Assembly: GCF_902459535.1 (NCBI RefSeq)
Contig: NZ_LR699555.1
Location: forward strand, 124,001 to 188,000
Length of the DNA: 64,000 nt
Source of the DNA: Paraburkholderia dioscoreae
GTDB lineage: Bacteria; Pseudomonadota; Gammaproteobacteria; Burkholderiales; Burkholderiaceae
Direction of reading: 5' to 3'
The translations under genes were made by a program, and so were the position numbers. The notes below the pieces were generated by a model. It was not told where the DNA came from. It searched no databases and saw only the letters and a program-made list of their open reading frames with translations. How positions within the stretch are numbered: position 1 is the first letter of the stretch; the number at the start of each line of letters is the position of its first letter. Below are positions 1 to 7,697 of the stretch, one piece after another.

Positions 1-204
1 CAACATGCCGCCGCAACAGTCGGATGCACCTACAAATGCCCGCCGCAAAACTTCCTCCCGCGTGCCGAACGCGAATGCGCTCCAGTGGTCGGTGTGCGGA
101 TAGCAATTTTTTTCGTATGACCGCTCGAAAAGGATGTAGAGCAGCTCTCCCTCGTTCGAGCGGAAAGCGGCTGCACATTTGCCGGTGGTAACAGTTGCGC
201 CCAT
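1..204 (-). CDS. Small unknown protein, C terminus beyond window edge
   Basis: A reading frame of 68 visible codons starts at ATG 202-204 and runs off the left edge. A GAGGAG ribosome-binding sequence just upstream fixes the start. The visible part is soluble in character, with a Cys-Cys pair at residues 63-64; I see no membrane segment, signal peptide or known domain. It is the last visible gene of a minus-strand group (451-642, 231-407, this gene) lying downstream of the hairpin promoter at 758-918. I infer it is one of the early-entry genes of a conjugative leading region, but its function is unknown. Confidence 0.6.
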   Translation of the reverse strand, partial: MGATVTTGKCAAAFRSNEGELLYILFERSYEKNCYPHTDHWSAFAFGTREEVLRRAFVGASDCCGGML

Positions 205-230
205 GTGTGACTCCTCAAAAAGTTGCTGGT

Positions 231-407
231 TTAGACGTTGAACGAGATTGCAACGAACGGCGCGTGCGATTCGATGTGTACCGATACCTTCGGTTCAGCG
301 CGCGGGCCGATCATGTCGGGCGACACGAAACCAATCCCCTCGATCAGCGAGTAACCCGATATCGTTGCGAATTCCCGTTGTACCGTTGCTTCGAGTACGA
401 GAATCAT
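231..407 (-). CDS. Small unknown leading-region protein (58 aa)
   Basis: The frame is open further upstream, but the ATG at 405-407 is preferred because an AAGGGGA ribosome-binding sequence precedes it and the upstream translation overlaps the neighbouring gene as low-complexity Arg/Ser-rich sequence. The product is a short soluble protein with alternating hydrophobic residues suggesting a small beta-rich fold. No family is recognised. It sits between two other small minus-strand genes (451-642 and 1-204) that share the promoter element at 758-918. The spacing of 43 bases to the upstream gene is compatible with one transcript. Confidence 0.5.
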   Translation of the reverse strand: MILVLEATVQREFATISGYSLIEGIGFVSPDMIGPRAEPKVSVHIESHAPFVAISFNV

Positions 408-450
408 CGGTATTCCCCTTGGTGTTTGCCCGCCGTAGCGTGCGCAGTTG

Positions 451-642
451 TTATGCAGCGCGTCGCGCCAAGTAGTCGCAACGTGCCACTGCGATAGACA
501 GTCCGTCCGAATCCAGTGAGTACGCGCTCTCGACCGTTGCATGCGTCGTCCCGGACACGCAGACCGCATACGACTTCTGGCGGCGGTCGCGCAAGACAAA
601 TACCTTGCCGTTTTCATGGACGATGTCTTCTTCCCTGTACAT
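451..642 (-). CDS. Small unknown leading-region protein (63 aa)
   Basis: ATG at 640-642 has a GGAG ribosome-binding sequence about nine bases upstream. The protein is charged at the N terminus and mixed afterwards, with no membrane segment, and I recognise no domain. It is the first gene after the conserved leader CTGACCGGGCCCCTAG, which begins about 30 bases upstream of its start. The same leader precedes the first gene of four other groups in the first 12 kb. This repeated arrangement is the main reason to call it real and early-expressed. Confidence 0.6.
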   Translation of the reverse strand: MYREEDIVHENGKVFVLRDRRQKSYAVCVSGTTHATVESAYSLDSDGLSIAVARCDYLARRAA

Positions 643-669
643 AGGGTTTCTCCACGCGGTTTTTAAAAG

Positions 670-1215
670 CTGACCGGGCCCCTAGATTCCGAGTCCCGGC
701 GTGAAAGATGTTTCTGCTGAGTCGGCGGCGTCTCTCGCCATTGCCGCCGTTCCCCTGAGTTCGTCGTCCCGCGATCAAAAGGAGACGCGGCCGTAGCTGG
801 GTCAAGGATTCAAGCGCGGGGTGTGGGGCGGGATGGAGCGCAGCGACTGACACGGCCCCGCGCGCCTTGACGCAGCGCAGGACGTGGCTACGATCGCGAG
901 AAAAGGACGGCGAACGAGGGGGACGGGAATTCGGCACTGAGAGCTGCTGCCCGACGAAGCGAAACGCCCCGCGCGGCGAGCGCGCTCACCGAGCTGCTGC
1001 AGGCAGCGAGGCTGGAGGGGATGGCACGCGCCGGGGCAAGTCCGCGGGACGCGGCGCAGTCCCAAGAGCGGGGGTGCATGTTCACCGGGACGCGAGGTCG
1101 TCAGCTTGCGTGACGGGCGCAGCCTGGCGCGCAAGGTGCCGCGTCCCGGCTGGATCGCTGCGACGGTGCCAGAAGCGAAAACGCCGGCACTCGGCCGGCG
1201 GGAGTCGCGCGAGTG
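670..1215. repeat. Repeated GC-rich intergenic element, copy 1
   Basis: Starts with CTGACCGGGCCCCTAG next to the gene at 451-642 and continues through the hairpin promoter (758-918) into a less conserved GC-rich tail. Copies 3, 4 and 5 match most of it closely; copy 2 has diverged. The open frames that cross it on both strands are Arg/Ser/Ala-rich translations of the repeat and are not considered genes. The tail ends in a GCCGGC-rich inverted repeat around 1180-1200. Confidence 0.85.
758..918 (-). promoter_or_regulatory. Hairpin promoter element, copy 1 (Frpo-like ssDNA promoter candidate)
   Basis: The left arm (about 759-821) and right arm (about 856-917) are imperfect inverted repeats: GTTCG.CGTCC, CGCGATC, GTCAAGG and GCGCGGGG recur in order in both arms. 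The right arm carries TTGACG (867-872), 16 bases, then TACGAT (889-894). In duplex DNA this points to the plus side, away from genes. If the plus strand folds, RNA polymerase would use the left arm as template and read leftwards into 451-642, 231-407 and 1-204. Part of the -10 region is mismatched in the stem, as expected for such promoters. Confidence 0.65.
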
Positions 1216-1221
1216 ATCCGC

Positions 1222-1731
1222 TTACGCGCGGTTGCTGCTGTACACGGCGAGGCCGACGACAGCCGGTCGTACGAAGATTGACCGGCCGACTACTGAATCA
1301 TGGTAGCTCGCGATACACGCGAAGCCCTTTCGTGCAAATTCCTCTTCGTTGCTCGCGATCAGACGCTCACGCGTTCCGGCTGGCCGGTTCAGCCGGTCGC
1401 TTTTATAGAATCGATCCATCGCCTGTGCGATGTCCGCCACCTGGCCGATGTGCGTATACGTTTCCCAGTCCGGTTCGTAAAGGCCCCTGCTCTTGCGCGC
1501 GGCCTGCTCGGTCTCGAATGCGTCGAGTTGCGCCAGGTAGGCCGCATCGGCGAGGTCCACGCACCGCGTCAGCGGCGCCTCTGCATTGAGAATGCGGCGG
1601 CTGTCTTCCATCAGACGCAGATCGGCATCATCTAGCTGGTCGCGTCGAGACAGATCGCGCATACGCTTCTGGTGGTGCAATCGGTCATAGTGCGATTGGC
1701 GGTCGTGAAATTCTTTGGCTGTGTTGATCAT
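1222..1731 (-). CDS. Unknown leading-region protein (169 aa)
   Basis: A charged, largely helical soluble protein rich in Asp, Arg and Glu in its first 120 residues, with a more hydrophobic C-terminal 40 residues; no domain recognised. It is the last of four minus-strand genes (2769-3278, 2239-2772, 1786-2157, this one) placed downstream of hairpin promoter copy 2. The gap of about 54 bases from the upstream gene fits one transcript. Function is unknown; its position suggests an early role after plasmid entry (inference). Confidence 0.65.
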   Translation of the reverse strand: MINTAKEFHDRQSHYDRLHHQKRMRDLSRRDQLDDADLRLMEDSRRILNAEAPLTRCVDLADAAYLAQLDAFETEQAARKSRGLYEPDWETYTHIGQVADIAQAMDRFYKSDRLNRPAGTRERLIASNEEEFARKGFACIASYHDSVVGRSIFVRPAVVGLAVYSSNRA

Positions 1732-1785
1732 CGGCGTTCTGTCCTCTGGTGATATGGCTGTCGTACTCCCTGCGTCCCTGATCCG

Positions 1786-2157
1786 CTACTGGCGTCGCGC
1801 ATCGTTTAACGCGCTGCTGAGGCGCACGACTGCCTCGGGGAGCGGTTCGCCCTTGCGATGCACGAAGCTGCGGATTCCCGGATCGACGTTCGCGGCGAAG
1901 AACTGCAGGGCAACGGCACGCGCTTCGGCTTCCAGAATTCCTGCCTCCGGATACAGCCGGTCAAGCGTGCGCAGTTGCTTGTGAACCAGACGACCGATGT
2001 CGCTCCATGTGCGACGTGGCGCGCGACGCCAAACGGCTAGGGCGTCGGTTACGACCGTGTTCAGCAGCACGCGGATCTGCGCGCAGCGCACGGGTTCCTG
2101 TGTACGCAATGGCCAGCGCGCCGGAAGTGTGAGGCTGGCGGATATTTGGATTTGCAT
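1786..2157 (-). CDS. Unknown leading-region protein (123 aa)
   Basis: The frame is open from 2199, but the ATG at 2155-2157 is chosen because the preceding GATTGAGAATC offers a better ribosome-binding sequence and the extension overlaps no conserved-looking sequence. The product is basic in the middle and helical; residues around 50-80 contain a Trp/Arg-rich segment. No domain, membrane segment or signal peptide is seen. It lies between two other unknown genes of the copy 2 group. Confidence 0.55.
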   Translation of the reverse strand: MQIQISASLTLPARWPLRTQEPVRCAQIRVLLNTVVTDALAVWRRAPRRTWSDIGRLVHKQLRTLDRLYPEAGILEAEARAVALQFFAANVDPGIRSFVHRKGEPLPEAVVRLSSALNDARRQ

Positions 2158-2238
2158 GATGATTCTCAATCGAACTGGAGCGCTGACGCAGCGCTCCACG
2201 ATTTGTTTAGTTAGTGAGCGCCGGGGCGCGGCTCCAGG

Positions 2239-2772
2239 TCAGAGGTCGCTCCAGGCGACATCCGCAGTGACTTCACGGCCCATGCCAAACGAGCGCGTAA
2301 CGCTGTGCTTGATGCGCTCGCGCGTGCCGTCGATAGTCAGCGTGCCCTTCCCGAAGAAGCGCCCGAACAGCGCGCGCTGCTCGGCGGCCAGAAGCGTGCC
2401 TTGCCACTTCGCTAGACGGTCACCGGTACGCGCAACGAGAAACAGCGCGAGCCTCGCGGCAAGTTCGAAACGATTAGCCTGCGCGGTCAGAAGCGGCTCG
2501 CTGTCTCGCACGACCGGCGCGAGTTTTGCGTCGCGGTAGGTTCGCTTGTACGGCGCGGGGCCATACGAGAGTGCCCAATCGACCGCGTGCTGCACGCGAT
2601 CGCGCGCTTCAGCGGGAGACCGTGCAACCGTCGAGCCATATTGCTTCGCATCGCGCATCAGGCGAATGTCGAAAAATTCGCGGCCCGGACGCGGTTCGAA
2701 TCGCAGTACGTCGATCTGATAGCGCCCGCCCTTCGCGGCCCCCTCCCAACGTTCGACCAGTTGCGCGCTCAT
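2239..2772 (-). CDS. Unknown leading-region protein (177 aa)
   Basis: Starts at ATG 2770-2772, overlapping the stop of the upstream gene by the four bases ATGA, which indicates translational coupling. The protein is soluble and Arg-rich, with a hydrophobic helical segment near residues 105-120 and a Trp at the C-terminal end. I do not recognise a family. Coupling with 2769-3278 suggests the two products act together or are needed at similar levels. Confidence 0.7.
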   Translation of the reverse strand: MSAQLVERWEGAAKGGRYQIDVLRFEPRPGREFFDIRLMRDAKQYGSTVARSPAEARDRVQHAVDWALSYGPAPYKRTYRDAKLAPVVRDSEPLLTAQANRFELAARLALFLVARTGDRLAKWQGTLLAAEQRALFGRFFGKGTLTIDGTRERIKHSVTRSFGMGREVTADVAWSDL

Positions 2773-3278
2773 GCTGCCTCCACACGCTTGCCGAACATGG
2801 TCAACGCGATCTTTTCCAGTCGTCCGATTGCGTCCAGTACGTCGCCTCCGTTTGCCGTGCTTGCGACAATGTGATGCGCGGCGTTGCGAGGACGACCCGC
2901 AAGGTCACGGGCGACATGCACCATCGTTACGCCTGCGGCAACGAGCGCACGACGCGCGAATTCCGCAAAGTTCGGGGCCTCGCCCAGCGCTTTCTCATCC
3001 TTCATCATCCGGCTGCGGATGCGCTCGATCTTCCGAACCGCCGCACGCATCTCGTCCAGTTCCGCACCGCAGACATTGCTGAACACGACGCGACGCCCGA
3101 ACGATTCCGCGCTGTGGTCACTCACGTTCGCGCGGAATTCGATATTGCCCGCATGTACATAGCCGGTCGCACCGATGACGGCATGACTCAGTTCGACAAT
3201 CAATTCCGTTACACAGTGTTCGTGCTGCGCAAAGACAATGGCGTGAATCGCGGGCTTCGGGTGGCGGCGTCGTGTCAT
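2769..3278 (-). CDS. Unknown leading-region protein (169 aa), first gene of its group
   Basis: Starts about 20 bases after the conserved leader CTGACCGGGCCCCTAG of repeat copy 2 and ends in an ATGA overlap with the next gene. The N terminus is basic (three Arg in a row); the rest is soluble with several His residues, including a pair near residue 138. No domain is recognised. As first gene after a hairpin promoter it would be among the earliest proteins made if that promoter works on entering single-stranded DNA (inference). Confidence 0.7.
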   Translation of the reverse strand: MTRRRHPKPAIHAIVFAQHEHCVTELIVELSHAVIGATGYVHAGNIEFRANVSDHSAESFGRRVVFSNVCGAELDEMRAAVRKIERIRSRMMKDEKALGEAPNFAEFARRALVAAGVTMVHVARDLAGRPRNAAHHIVASTANGGDVLDAIGRLEKIALTMFGKRVEAA

Positions 3279-3298
3279 GGCATAAGCTCCTGTTTTTT

Positions 3299-3745
3299 GC
3301 TGACCGGGCCCCTAGATTCGGAGCCCATCGTAGGGTTTTCCTTTCGGCGGGCGCTTGTCAGGTTCCAGCGTTGCCGCCGTTCCCCTGAGTTCATCGCCCT
3401 GCGACGACGCAAGCCGGTTGAGGCCGTGCGTCAAGGAGGCAAGTGCGGGGTGTTGGGGCGGGCAGGCGCGCAGCGACAACACGGCCCCGCACGCCTTGAC
3501 GTCAGGCCGAGGCCGGCTAAGGTCGCGGGTATGGGCGATGAGGGGGAATGGACGGCATGCGACCTGTGCGATCGCGCGAAAGGCCCGCGCGGGTAGCGCC
3601 CCTTCGCAGAGCAGCGCGACGCGACTGGATTGGGTGGCCCGCGCCGGGCAAAGCCCTAGAGCGGTCCGCTTCTGTTCACCGGGACGGGGAACTGCGAGCG
3701 GCGCGTCAGGCGAAGTCTGGCGGGCGGCTCGCCCCGGCCCGGCTG
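3299..3745. repeat. Repeated GC-rich intergenic element, copy 2 (divergent)
   Basis: Begins with the same CTGACCGGGCCCCTAGATTC leader, then differs from the other copies in most positions while keeping GCCGCCGTTCCCCTGAGTTC and the overall hairpin layout. Open frames across it are Arg/Gly/Ala-rich and are treated as shadows. The segment up to about 3745 is Gly/Cys-poor GC-rich DNA with no gene signal. Confidence 0.8.
3389..3545 (-). promoter_or_regulatory. Hairpin promoter element, copy 2 (covarying)
   Basis: Both arms differ from copies 1, 3, 4 and 5, yet they still pair with each other: CATCGCCC, AGCCGG, GGCC, CGTCAAGG and GTGCGGGG appear in the left arm and again as reverse complement in the right arm. 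TTGACG (3496-3501), a 16-base spacer and TAAGGT (3518-3523) keep the promoter geometry. Paired changes in two arms are evidence that the fold itself is selected. It would drive the four-gene group 1222-3278 from a folded plus strand. Confidence 0.65.
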
Positions 3746-3765
3746 ACTGCGGGCGCGGCTTCCGG

Positions 3766-3779
3766 TTTCGCATGCGAAA
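3766..3779. promoter_or_regulatory. parS: Candidate parS site, copy 1
   Basis: Perfect 14-base palindrome TTTCGCATGCGAAA. The same 14 bases occur at 19229-19242 and 23928-23941 beside partition genes. Three copies of a specific 14-mer in 64 kb is far above chance, and length and symmetry fit a ParB-binding centromere-like site. This copy lies away from the par genes, between a leading-region repeat and gene 3823-4497. Confidence 0.65.
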
Positions 3780-3822
3780 TGGCGAAGAGCCTCTCCAGCT
3801 CCTCGCCCGCTTGGGATACGGA

Positions 3823-4497
3823 CTATTCGGCGCGCTGCTCGATCAGGTCGAAAAGGTTGGCGCCGTCCAGTTCAATGGTCTGCGTACCGGTGAAAAGAGA
3901 GTGCGAGACCCGGATTACTTCCGATGCTCCGATCTGTGCGAGTGCTACCAGATCTTCATGGCTGAGCGGCACGTCCAGCGACCCGAACCGGACGATGCCT
4001 TGCGGGGGTTTCGCGTGGGTCCACGGCGTCATACTGACGTCCATGGTTGCGATGGTCTGGCCGTGCTTTGCCACGGTATGCGTGCCAGTAACGTAATTGA
4101 AGCGTGCCATTTCTTCGCGCAGCTTGCCCTCCGTTACTGCCTTCACTGTCGCGTTGCGCGCGTCGATCAGATAACAGTCGCGACTCGGGCCTGTGTGGAG
4201 CGCTGCGTCCAGTTCCTCGTTCATGCGCGGATGTCTGCCGAGCTGTACAAGATGGGTTCCGCTCTCGCGGATGACCCAGCCGTACATCCCTGTCGCATAG
4301 GTCCGGTGCAGATATGCCCGATCATGCTCATAAAAGTCCACGGTGTAATGCCGCAGTCGCCCATCCGGCTTTTCGACAATGGCGCGCATGGCGTCGAAGA
4401 TTCGCGCAACGCGTGACATATGCGCAGAGTTCTTCTTCGCTGCCGTGATGGCTTCGGTTGCGATGGTTTCAGCGGACAATGAAAGTTCGATCTGCAT
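3823..4497 (-). CDS. Unknown leading-region protein (224 aa)
   Basis: ATG at 4495-4497 is preceded by an AGGAG sequence. The protein is soluble, with an Ala/Thr-rich helical N terminus and a beta-rich middle containing repeated Tyr, Thr and His residues. No domain is recognised. It follows 4510-5043 with a 12-base gap and shares hairpin promoter copy 3, so the two probably form one transcript. A role in establishment or anti-defence is only inferred from position. Confidence 0.65.
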   Translation of the reverse strand: MQIELSLSAETIATEAITAAKKNSAHMSRVARIFDAMRAIVEKPDGRLRHYTVDFYEHDRAYLHRTYATGMYGWVIRESGTHLVQLGRHPRMNEELDAALHTGPSRDCYLIDARNATVKAVTEGKLREEMARFNYVTGTHTVAKHGQTIATMDVSMTPWTHAKPPQGIVRFGSLDVPLSHEDLVALAQIGASEVIRVSHSLFTGTQTIELDGANLFDLIEQRAE

Positions 4498-4509
4498 GAT
4501 GCGCTCCTG

Positions 4510-5043
4510 TTACGCGAAAAGAGGAAGTTGTTTGCTGACGACGTCTTGCACATCAGCGGCAAGAACACTGTTGACCCAATCCGGCTTCGTCTTTTCACCG
4601 GCCCATGCCTGCGCGAATTCCTTCAGGCAGGCCACGCAGCACTGCGCGCGATATTCACCACGCTCGACGGGCGCATACACCGCATGGTGGGCGGCGCTGC
4701 CGTCGCGCGGTGCGCCGCACAGCGTTGCGCCGGCAGCGGGGCCGGTGTGCGTCAGATGGATAGGGGACGGCTTTCGCGCCTCGGCTGAGTCCTGTTCGAT
4801 GGCCGGTGTTGCCCCGGCGGCCACCGCCTGCAGGTGTCGGTCATACCCTGCCCGCTCTGCCTGCGAACGCTTCGGGAAACAGACGCCTGGAGCATGCTCG
4901 TGGGCATAGAAGTACTCGCCAACTGCGGTGCGCTTGTTGTGCCCGAGCCGGTGGCTCGACGCGTGGTTCGCGCGCTGCTCGCTTGTGTAGCGCTGAAAAC
5001 CGCGCTTGGCCGGAAAGCGTTTTCTGAATTCCTCAAACGTCAT
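4510..5043 (-). CDS. Unknown Cys-containing leading-region protein (177 aa)
   Basis: The frame opens at a GTG at 5047-5049, but ATG 5041-5043 is preferred because AGAGGGG lies at a good distance upstream. The N-terminal third is Arg/His-rich. Near residue 140 there is a Cys-Cys-x2-Cys cluster, and further His/Cys residues precede it, suggesting a metal-binding site (inference). No family is recognised. It is the first gene after repeat copy 3, whose conserved leader starts about 23 bases upstream of its start. Confidence 0.6.
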   Translation of the reverse strand: MTFEEFRKRFPAKRGFQRYTSEQRANHASSHRLGHNKRTAVGEYFYAHEHAPGVCFPKRSQAERAGYDRHLQAVAAGATPAIEQDSAEARKPSPIHLTHTGPAAGATLCGAPRDGSAAHHAVYAPVERGEYRAQCCVACLKEFAQAWAGEKTKPDWVNSVLAADVQDVVSKQLPLFA

Positions 5044-5065
5044 AAGCACCCCTCTGATGGTCTGT

Positions 5066-5560
5066 GCTGACCGGGCCCCTAGATTCCGAAGTCCCGGCGT
5101 GAAAGATGTTTCTGCTAAGTCGGCGGCATCTCTCGCCGTTGCCGCCGTTCCCCTGAGTTCGTCGTCCCGCGATCAAAGGAGACACGGCCGCAGCTGGGTC
5201 AAGGGTTCAAGCGCGGGGTGTGGGGCGGGATGGAGCGCAGCGACTGACACGGCCCCGCGCGCCTTGACGCAGCGCAGGACGTGGCTACGATCGCGAGAAA
5301 AGGACGGCGAACGAGGGGGACGGGGTTTCGGCTCCGAGAGCTGCTGCACGACGAAGCGAAACGCCGCGCGGCGAGCGCAACCTCGCGCAGCAAGCGGTAG
5401 CGCCGCGGAGCGACATTTCGTCGGGGTGCTCGCGAAGAAGAGCGCAGCTCGAGGCGCGTGTTCTACTGTTCCGGGGCGACCATGTGCAACTGGCGTGACA
5501 GGCGATCGCCTGGCTCGCGAGTTGCAGCGTCCCGGCTGGATCGCAGCGGATCCAATGGTG
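5066..5560. repeat. Repeated GC-rich intergenic element, copy 3
   Basis: Very similar to copies 1 and 5 from CTGACCGGGCCCCTAG onward. The tail diverges after about 5345 and ends near 5560. The next 80 bases to the gene at 5644 include an inverted repeat (CCCCTGC near 5600 with GCAGGGG near 5620) that may end transcription of one of the flanking units. Confidence 0.85.
5158..5312 (-). promoter_or_regulatory. Hairpin promoter element, copy 3
   Basis: Long imperfect inverted repeat matching copy 1 in both arms. The right arm carries TTGACG (5264-5269), a 16-base spacer and TACGAT (5286-5291). In a folded plus strand it would transcribe leftwards into 4510-5043 and 3823-4497. Confidence 0.65.
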
Positions 5561-5643
5561 AGGTGAGCTTTTTCAGGATCACAAAGTAAAGGAAAAGCAC
5601 CCCTGCTCGTCTGCCTGCAGGGGCCTCAAACATCATCGCGCGG

Positions 5644-6300
5644 TCAATGTCGGGTCCGAACATGCGCCGCGTTCAGGACGTCGATCTTCTCTCGCCACCT
5701 ACCGGCGGCGTCCGCCGAGTCTGAGCGTCCAGAGACAGCTGCGTCTGCGGCACGCAACCGATAGGTGAGATAAGAGGTCAGTGGACTGTCGCTGTCCAGA
5801 TGCCCAACACGTTCAAGATGGTCATGCAGGGCGCCGACGGCGTGATGCAGATCCATGAACACACCGCGACGAGCAAGCTCCATCAGCAACTGCTCGGCCG
5901 AAGCGGATCGAAGTTCGTCCGCCTGAGCGTCTGGCGAGGCGGACACCGCGCCGTCCGCCATCGGCTCATTCTGCGCGTCGACCAGCTGCGCCGCCTCCGG
6001 AAACCGCTGTCGTAGGTGCGGATACTCGGCGAGTGCCGCGGCGCTGGGCAGCTCGTCGTCGAACGGAAGCCCCGTCGGCGAATGTGAATAGAGGGCGTTG
6101 TTTAATTCCCTTTCGTGGGCCTGCACCAGTCCCACGACGCCCAGGTGATCAACGAAGCCAAGACTGGCCCCTCGAAAGAACACTTCGGCTGCCCGGCCGT
6201 GATTTTCGAGCGGCTTGAGAAATGCCTCCCGGCAGAAGGCTTCAAAGATCATCTGTTGCGGCCGCAGCTCTTGCGGCTCGGCGTTGTTATATTCGGACAT
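5644..6300 (-). CDS. Unknown leading-region protein (218 aa)
   Basis: A soluble, acidic, mostly helical protein. Its middle is Ala/Glu/Asp-rich and the C-terminal third has a His-rich helical stretch (near residues 150-170) followed by a Leu/Ser/Tyr-rich segment. No domain is recognised. It lies 55 bases after the ArdC-like gene (6356-7252) and is the last gene of the copy 4 group. Context suggests it belongs with the antirestriction gene, but nothing in the sequence shows its activity. Confidence 0.65.
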   Translation of the reverse strand: MSEYNNAEPQELRPQQMIFEAFCREAFLKPLENHGRAAEVFFRGASLGFVDHLGVVGLVQAHERELNNALYSHSPTGLPFDDELPSAAALAEYPHLRQRFPEAAQLVDAQNEPMADGAVSASPDAQADELRSASAEQLLMELARRGVFMDLHHAVGALHDHLERVGHLDSDSPLTSYLTYRLRAADAAVSGRSDSADAAGRWREKIDVLNAAHVRTRH

Positions 6301-6355
6301 CGGGGATTCTCCTGTTAAATATTCCGACTTGCTTTCAATGGCGCTTGTGTCGTGG

Positions 6356-7252
6356 TTATGCCGCTGCGGCCCATTCGATTGAGGGCGAGTCCGTCATACG
6401 CGCGCGCTTCATCACATACGAGTAGGCATCGTTGGCACGGCTGGCCGCCGTGAACAGTGCGTTCTTGTCTTTCTTCAGCACTCGAGTCCATGAATCGAGA
6501 TGGGACGCGTGATGCTCGATCTGCCCATGTGGCATGCCGATGCGGGCAAGGCACAAAGCCGCGCCAAATTCAGCGACCAGCTCCTCGAGCGCATCTCCGT
6601 CCTCGCCAAATCGGGCGCCGAAGTCACGGGCCAGTCGCGACGAGTGCGCGGTCCAGTGCATCAATCCTTGGGTGGCAGCGCGATAGAAACTGGACAGATC
6701 CGCGAAACGATCTCGGTCCGGCAGAAAACACTCGTCGGTGCTCTTCCGGTAGAAAGTGCGTTCTCCTGTCTCGACAATCCGGGCGCCTGTCTGCTTGAGG
6801 ATATGTTCCGCTACCTCGACCGGTGCGAACTCTTCAGACCGCGCGACCGACACAACGCCGTCGATCTCCTCGACGTTAAACACACTGAACGCAACCGGAT
6901 CCGGAAAAAACTCAATCTCGCCCGTCTCCGGGTCGATATGCTCCTCCTTGTTAAACCGGACAAGCCGACAGCCCTTCGCACCGCGGCGCACCTGCGCACC
7001 AATCGCCTGCGCCTGGTTGTAGGTCATCCACTCGTTGCGGGCGAAACCCCTCTCTGCCGCTTCGAGCCACAACAGCAGCACGTTCGCGCCGTTGAACATG
7101 TTCTTGGTGGCGAAGTTGACAGGCAGACCTCCAGACGCGCTGCTGACCCATAGATTCGCCGGCGACATCCGCCCCGTTTCAATGGCATTCACAAGACGGT
7201 CGGTGACTTCCTGTTTCAAGTCGCGTTTGATGGTTTGCTTCACTGCTTTCAT
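6356..7252 (-). CDS. ardC: ArdC-like antirestriction protein with degenerate protease motif
   Basis: The N-terminal 110 residues match the ArdC/TraC ssDNA-binding domain (pattern around an EVTDRLVNAIE helix, then NVLLLWL, then an Arg-Gly-x-Lys-Gly loop). The C-terminal half matches the zincin-like domain, with HWTAHSSRL near residue 200 and EELVAEFGAA downstream. In related proteins the first motif reads HExxHW; here it reads QGxxHW, so the first zinc His and catalytic Glu are replaced. ArdC proteins protect incoming single-stranded plasmid DNA from restriction. Gene 7261-7467 ends just upstream; 5644-6300 follows. Family confidence is high, retained proteolysis unlikely. Confidence 0.88.
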   Translation of the reverse strand: MKAVKQTIKRDLKQEVTDRLVNAIETGRMSPANLWVSSASGGLPVNFATKNMFNGANVLLLWLEAAERGFARNEWMTYNQAQAIGAQVRRGAKGCRLVRFNKEEHIDPETGEIEFFPDPVAFSVFNVEEIDGVVSVARSEEFAPVEVAEHILKQTGARIVETGERTFYRKSTDECFLPDRDRFADLSSFYRAATQGLMHWTAHSSRLARDFGARFGEDGDALEELVAEFGAALCLARIGMPHGQIEHHASHLDSWTRVLKKDKNALFTAASRANDAYSYVMKRARMTDSPSIEWAAAA

Positions 7253-7260
7253 GATCGGTG

Positions 7261-7467
7261 TTATCCCTTCAGTTCGTGGATCAGATGGCAGCTCTGGCTA
7301 AGCGCGACCTGCTGCGCGTGCTCGATGCTGTCGCAGTCGATAAACTCGCGCGCCATTGCGCCCGAGCGCCTTCCGCCGACTTCGCGCCATTCGTCCGATA
7401 CCATCACATATGGCAAGCCGTGACGGTCCAGTCCGTAATAGGCAATGCTGTAATGCACGATGCTCAC
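7261..7467 (-). CDS. Small unknown protein (68 aa) upstream of ardC
   Basis: The frame is open from 7539, but a GTG at 7465-7467 with GGGGAG a few bases upstream gives a more convincing start; the upstream extension is Arg/Lys-rich and unlike the remainder. The product is a small mixed alpha/beta protein with a Tyr-Tyr-Gly-Leu-Asp segment. No family is recognised. It ends eight bases before the ArdC-like gene, so the two are probably translated from one message. Confidence 0.5.
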   Translation of the reverse strand: MSIVHYSIAYYGLDRHGLPYVMVSDEWREVGGRRSGAMAREFIDCDSIEHAQQVALSQSCHLIHELKG

Positions 7468-7697
7468 GCCACTCCCCCTTATCTTTGTTGACTGTTTGCG
7501 CCGCGTGCGGCGACTTCCCGGTTGTACATTCGGTCGCACAGCGATCGACCGTCCAAGGTTCCGTTACGCGAACGCGAGCCAGCGTGGTCTTTCTGGCATC
7601 TGTCACAAAACCACGGCTGCGATCGGAAACCACCGCGATTGCCGCGCATCTATCCGTGCTTCCTGTTTCCACCCATCGAATAGGCTCCGGTTCTTGC

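Noticed and set aside
867..1589. 240-codon plus-strand frame across repeat copy 1
   Set aside because: Composition is extreme in Arg and it runs antisense into gene 1222-1731; a similar frame across copy 3 shows it is a by-product of the repeat.
7298..7672. GTG-started minus-strand frame between repeat copy 4 and the small gene 7261-7467
   Set aside because: Its distance from the conserved leader fits, but the start is weakly supported and it overlaps a better gene by about 170 bases; kept out as unproven.
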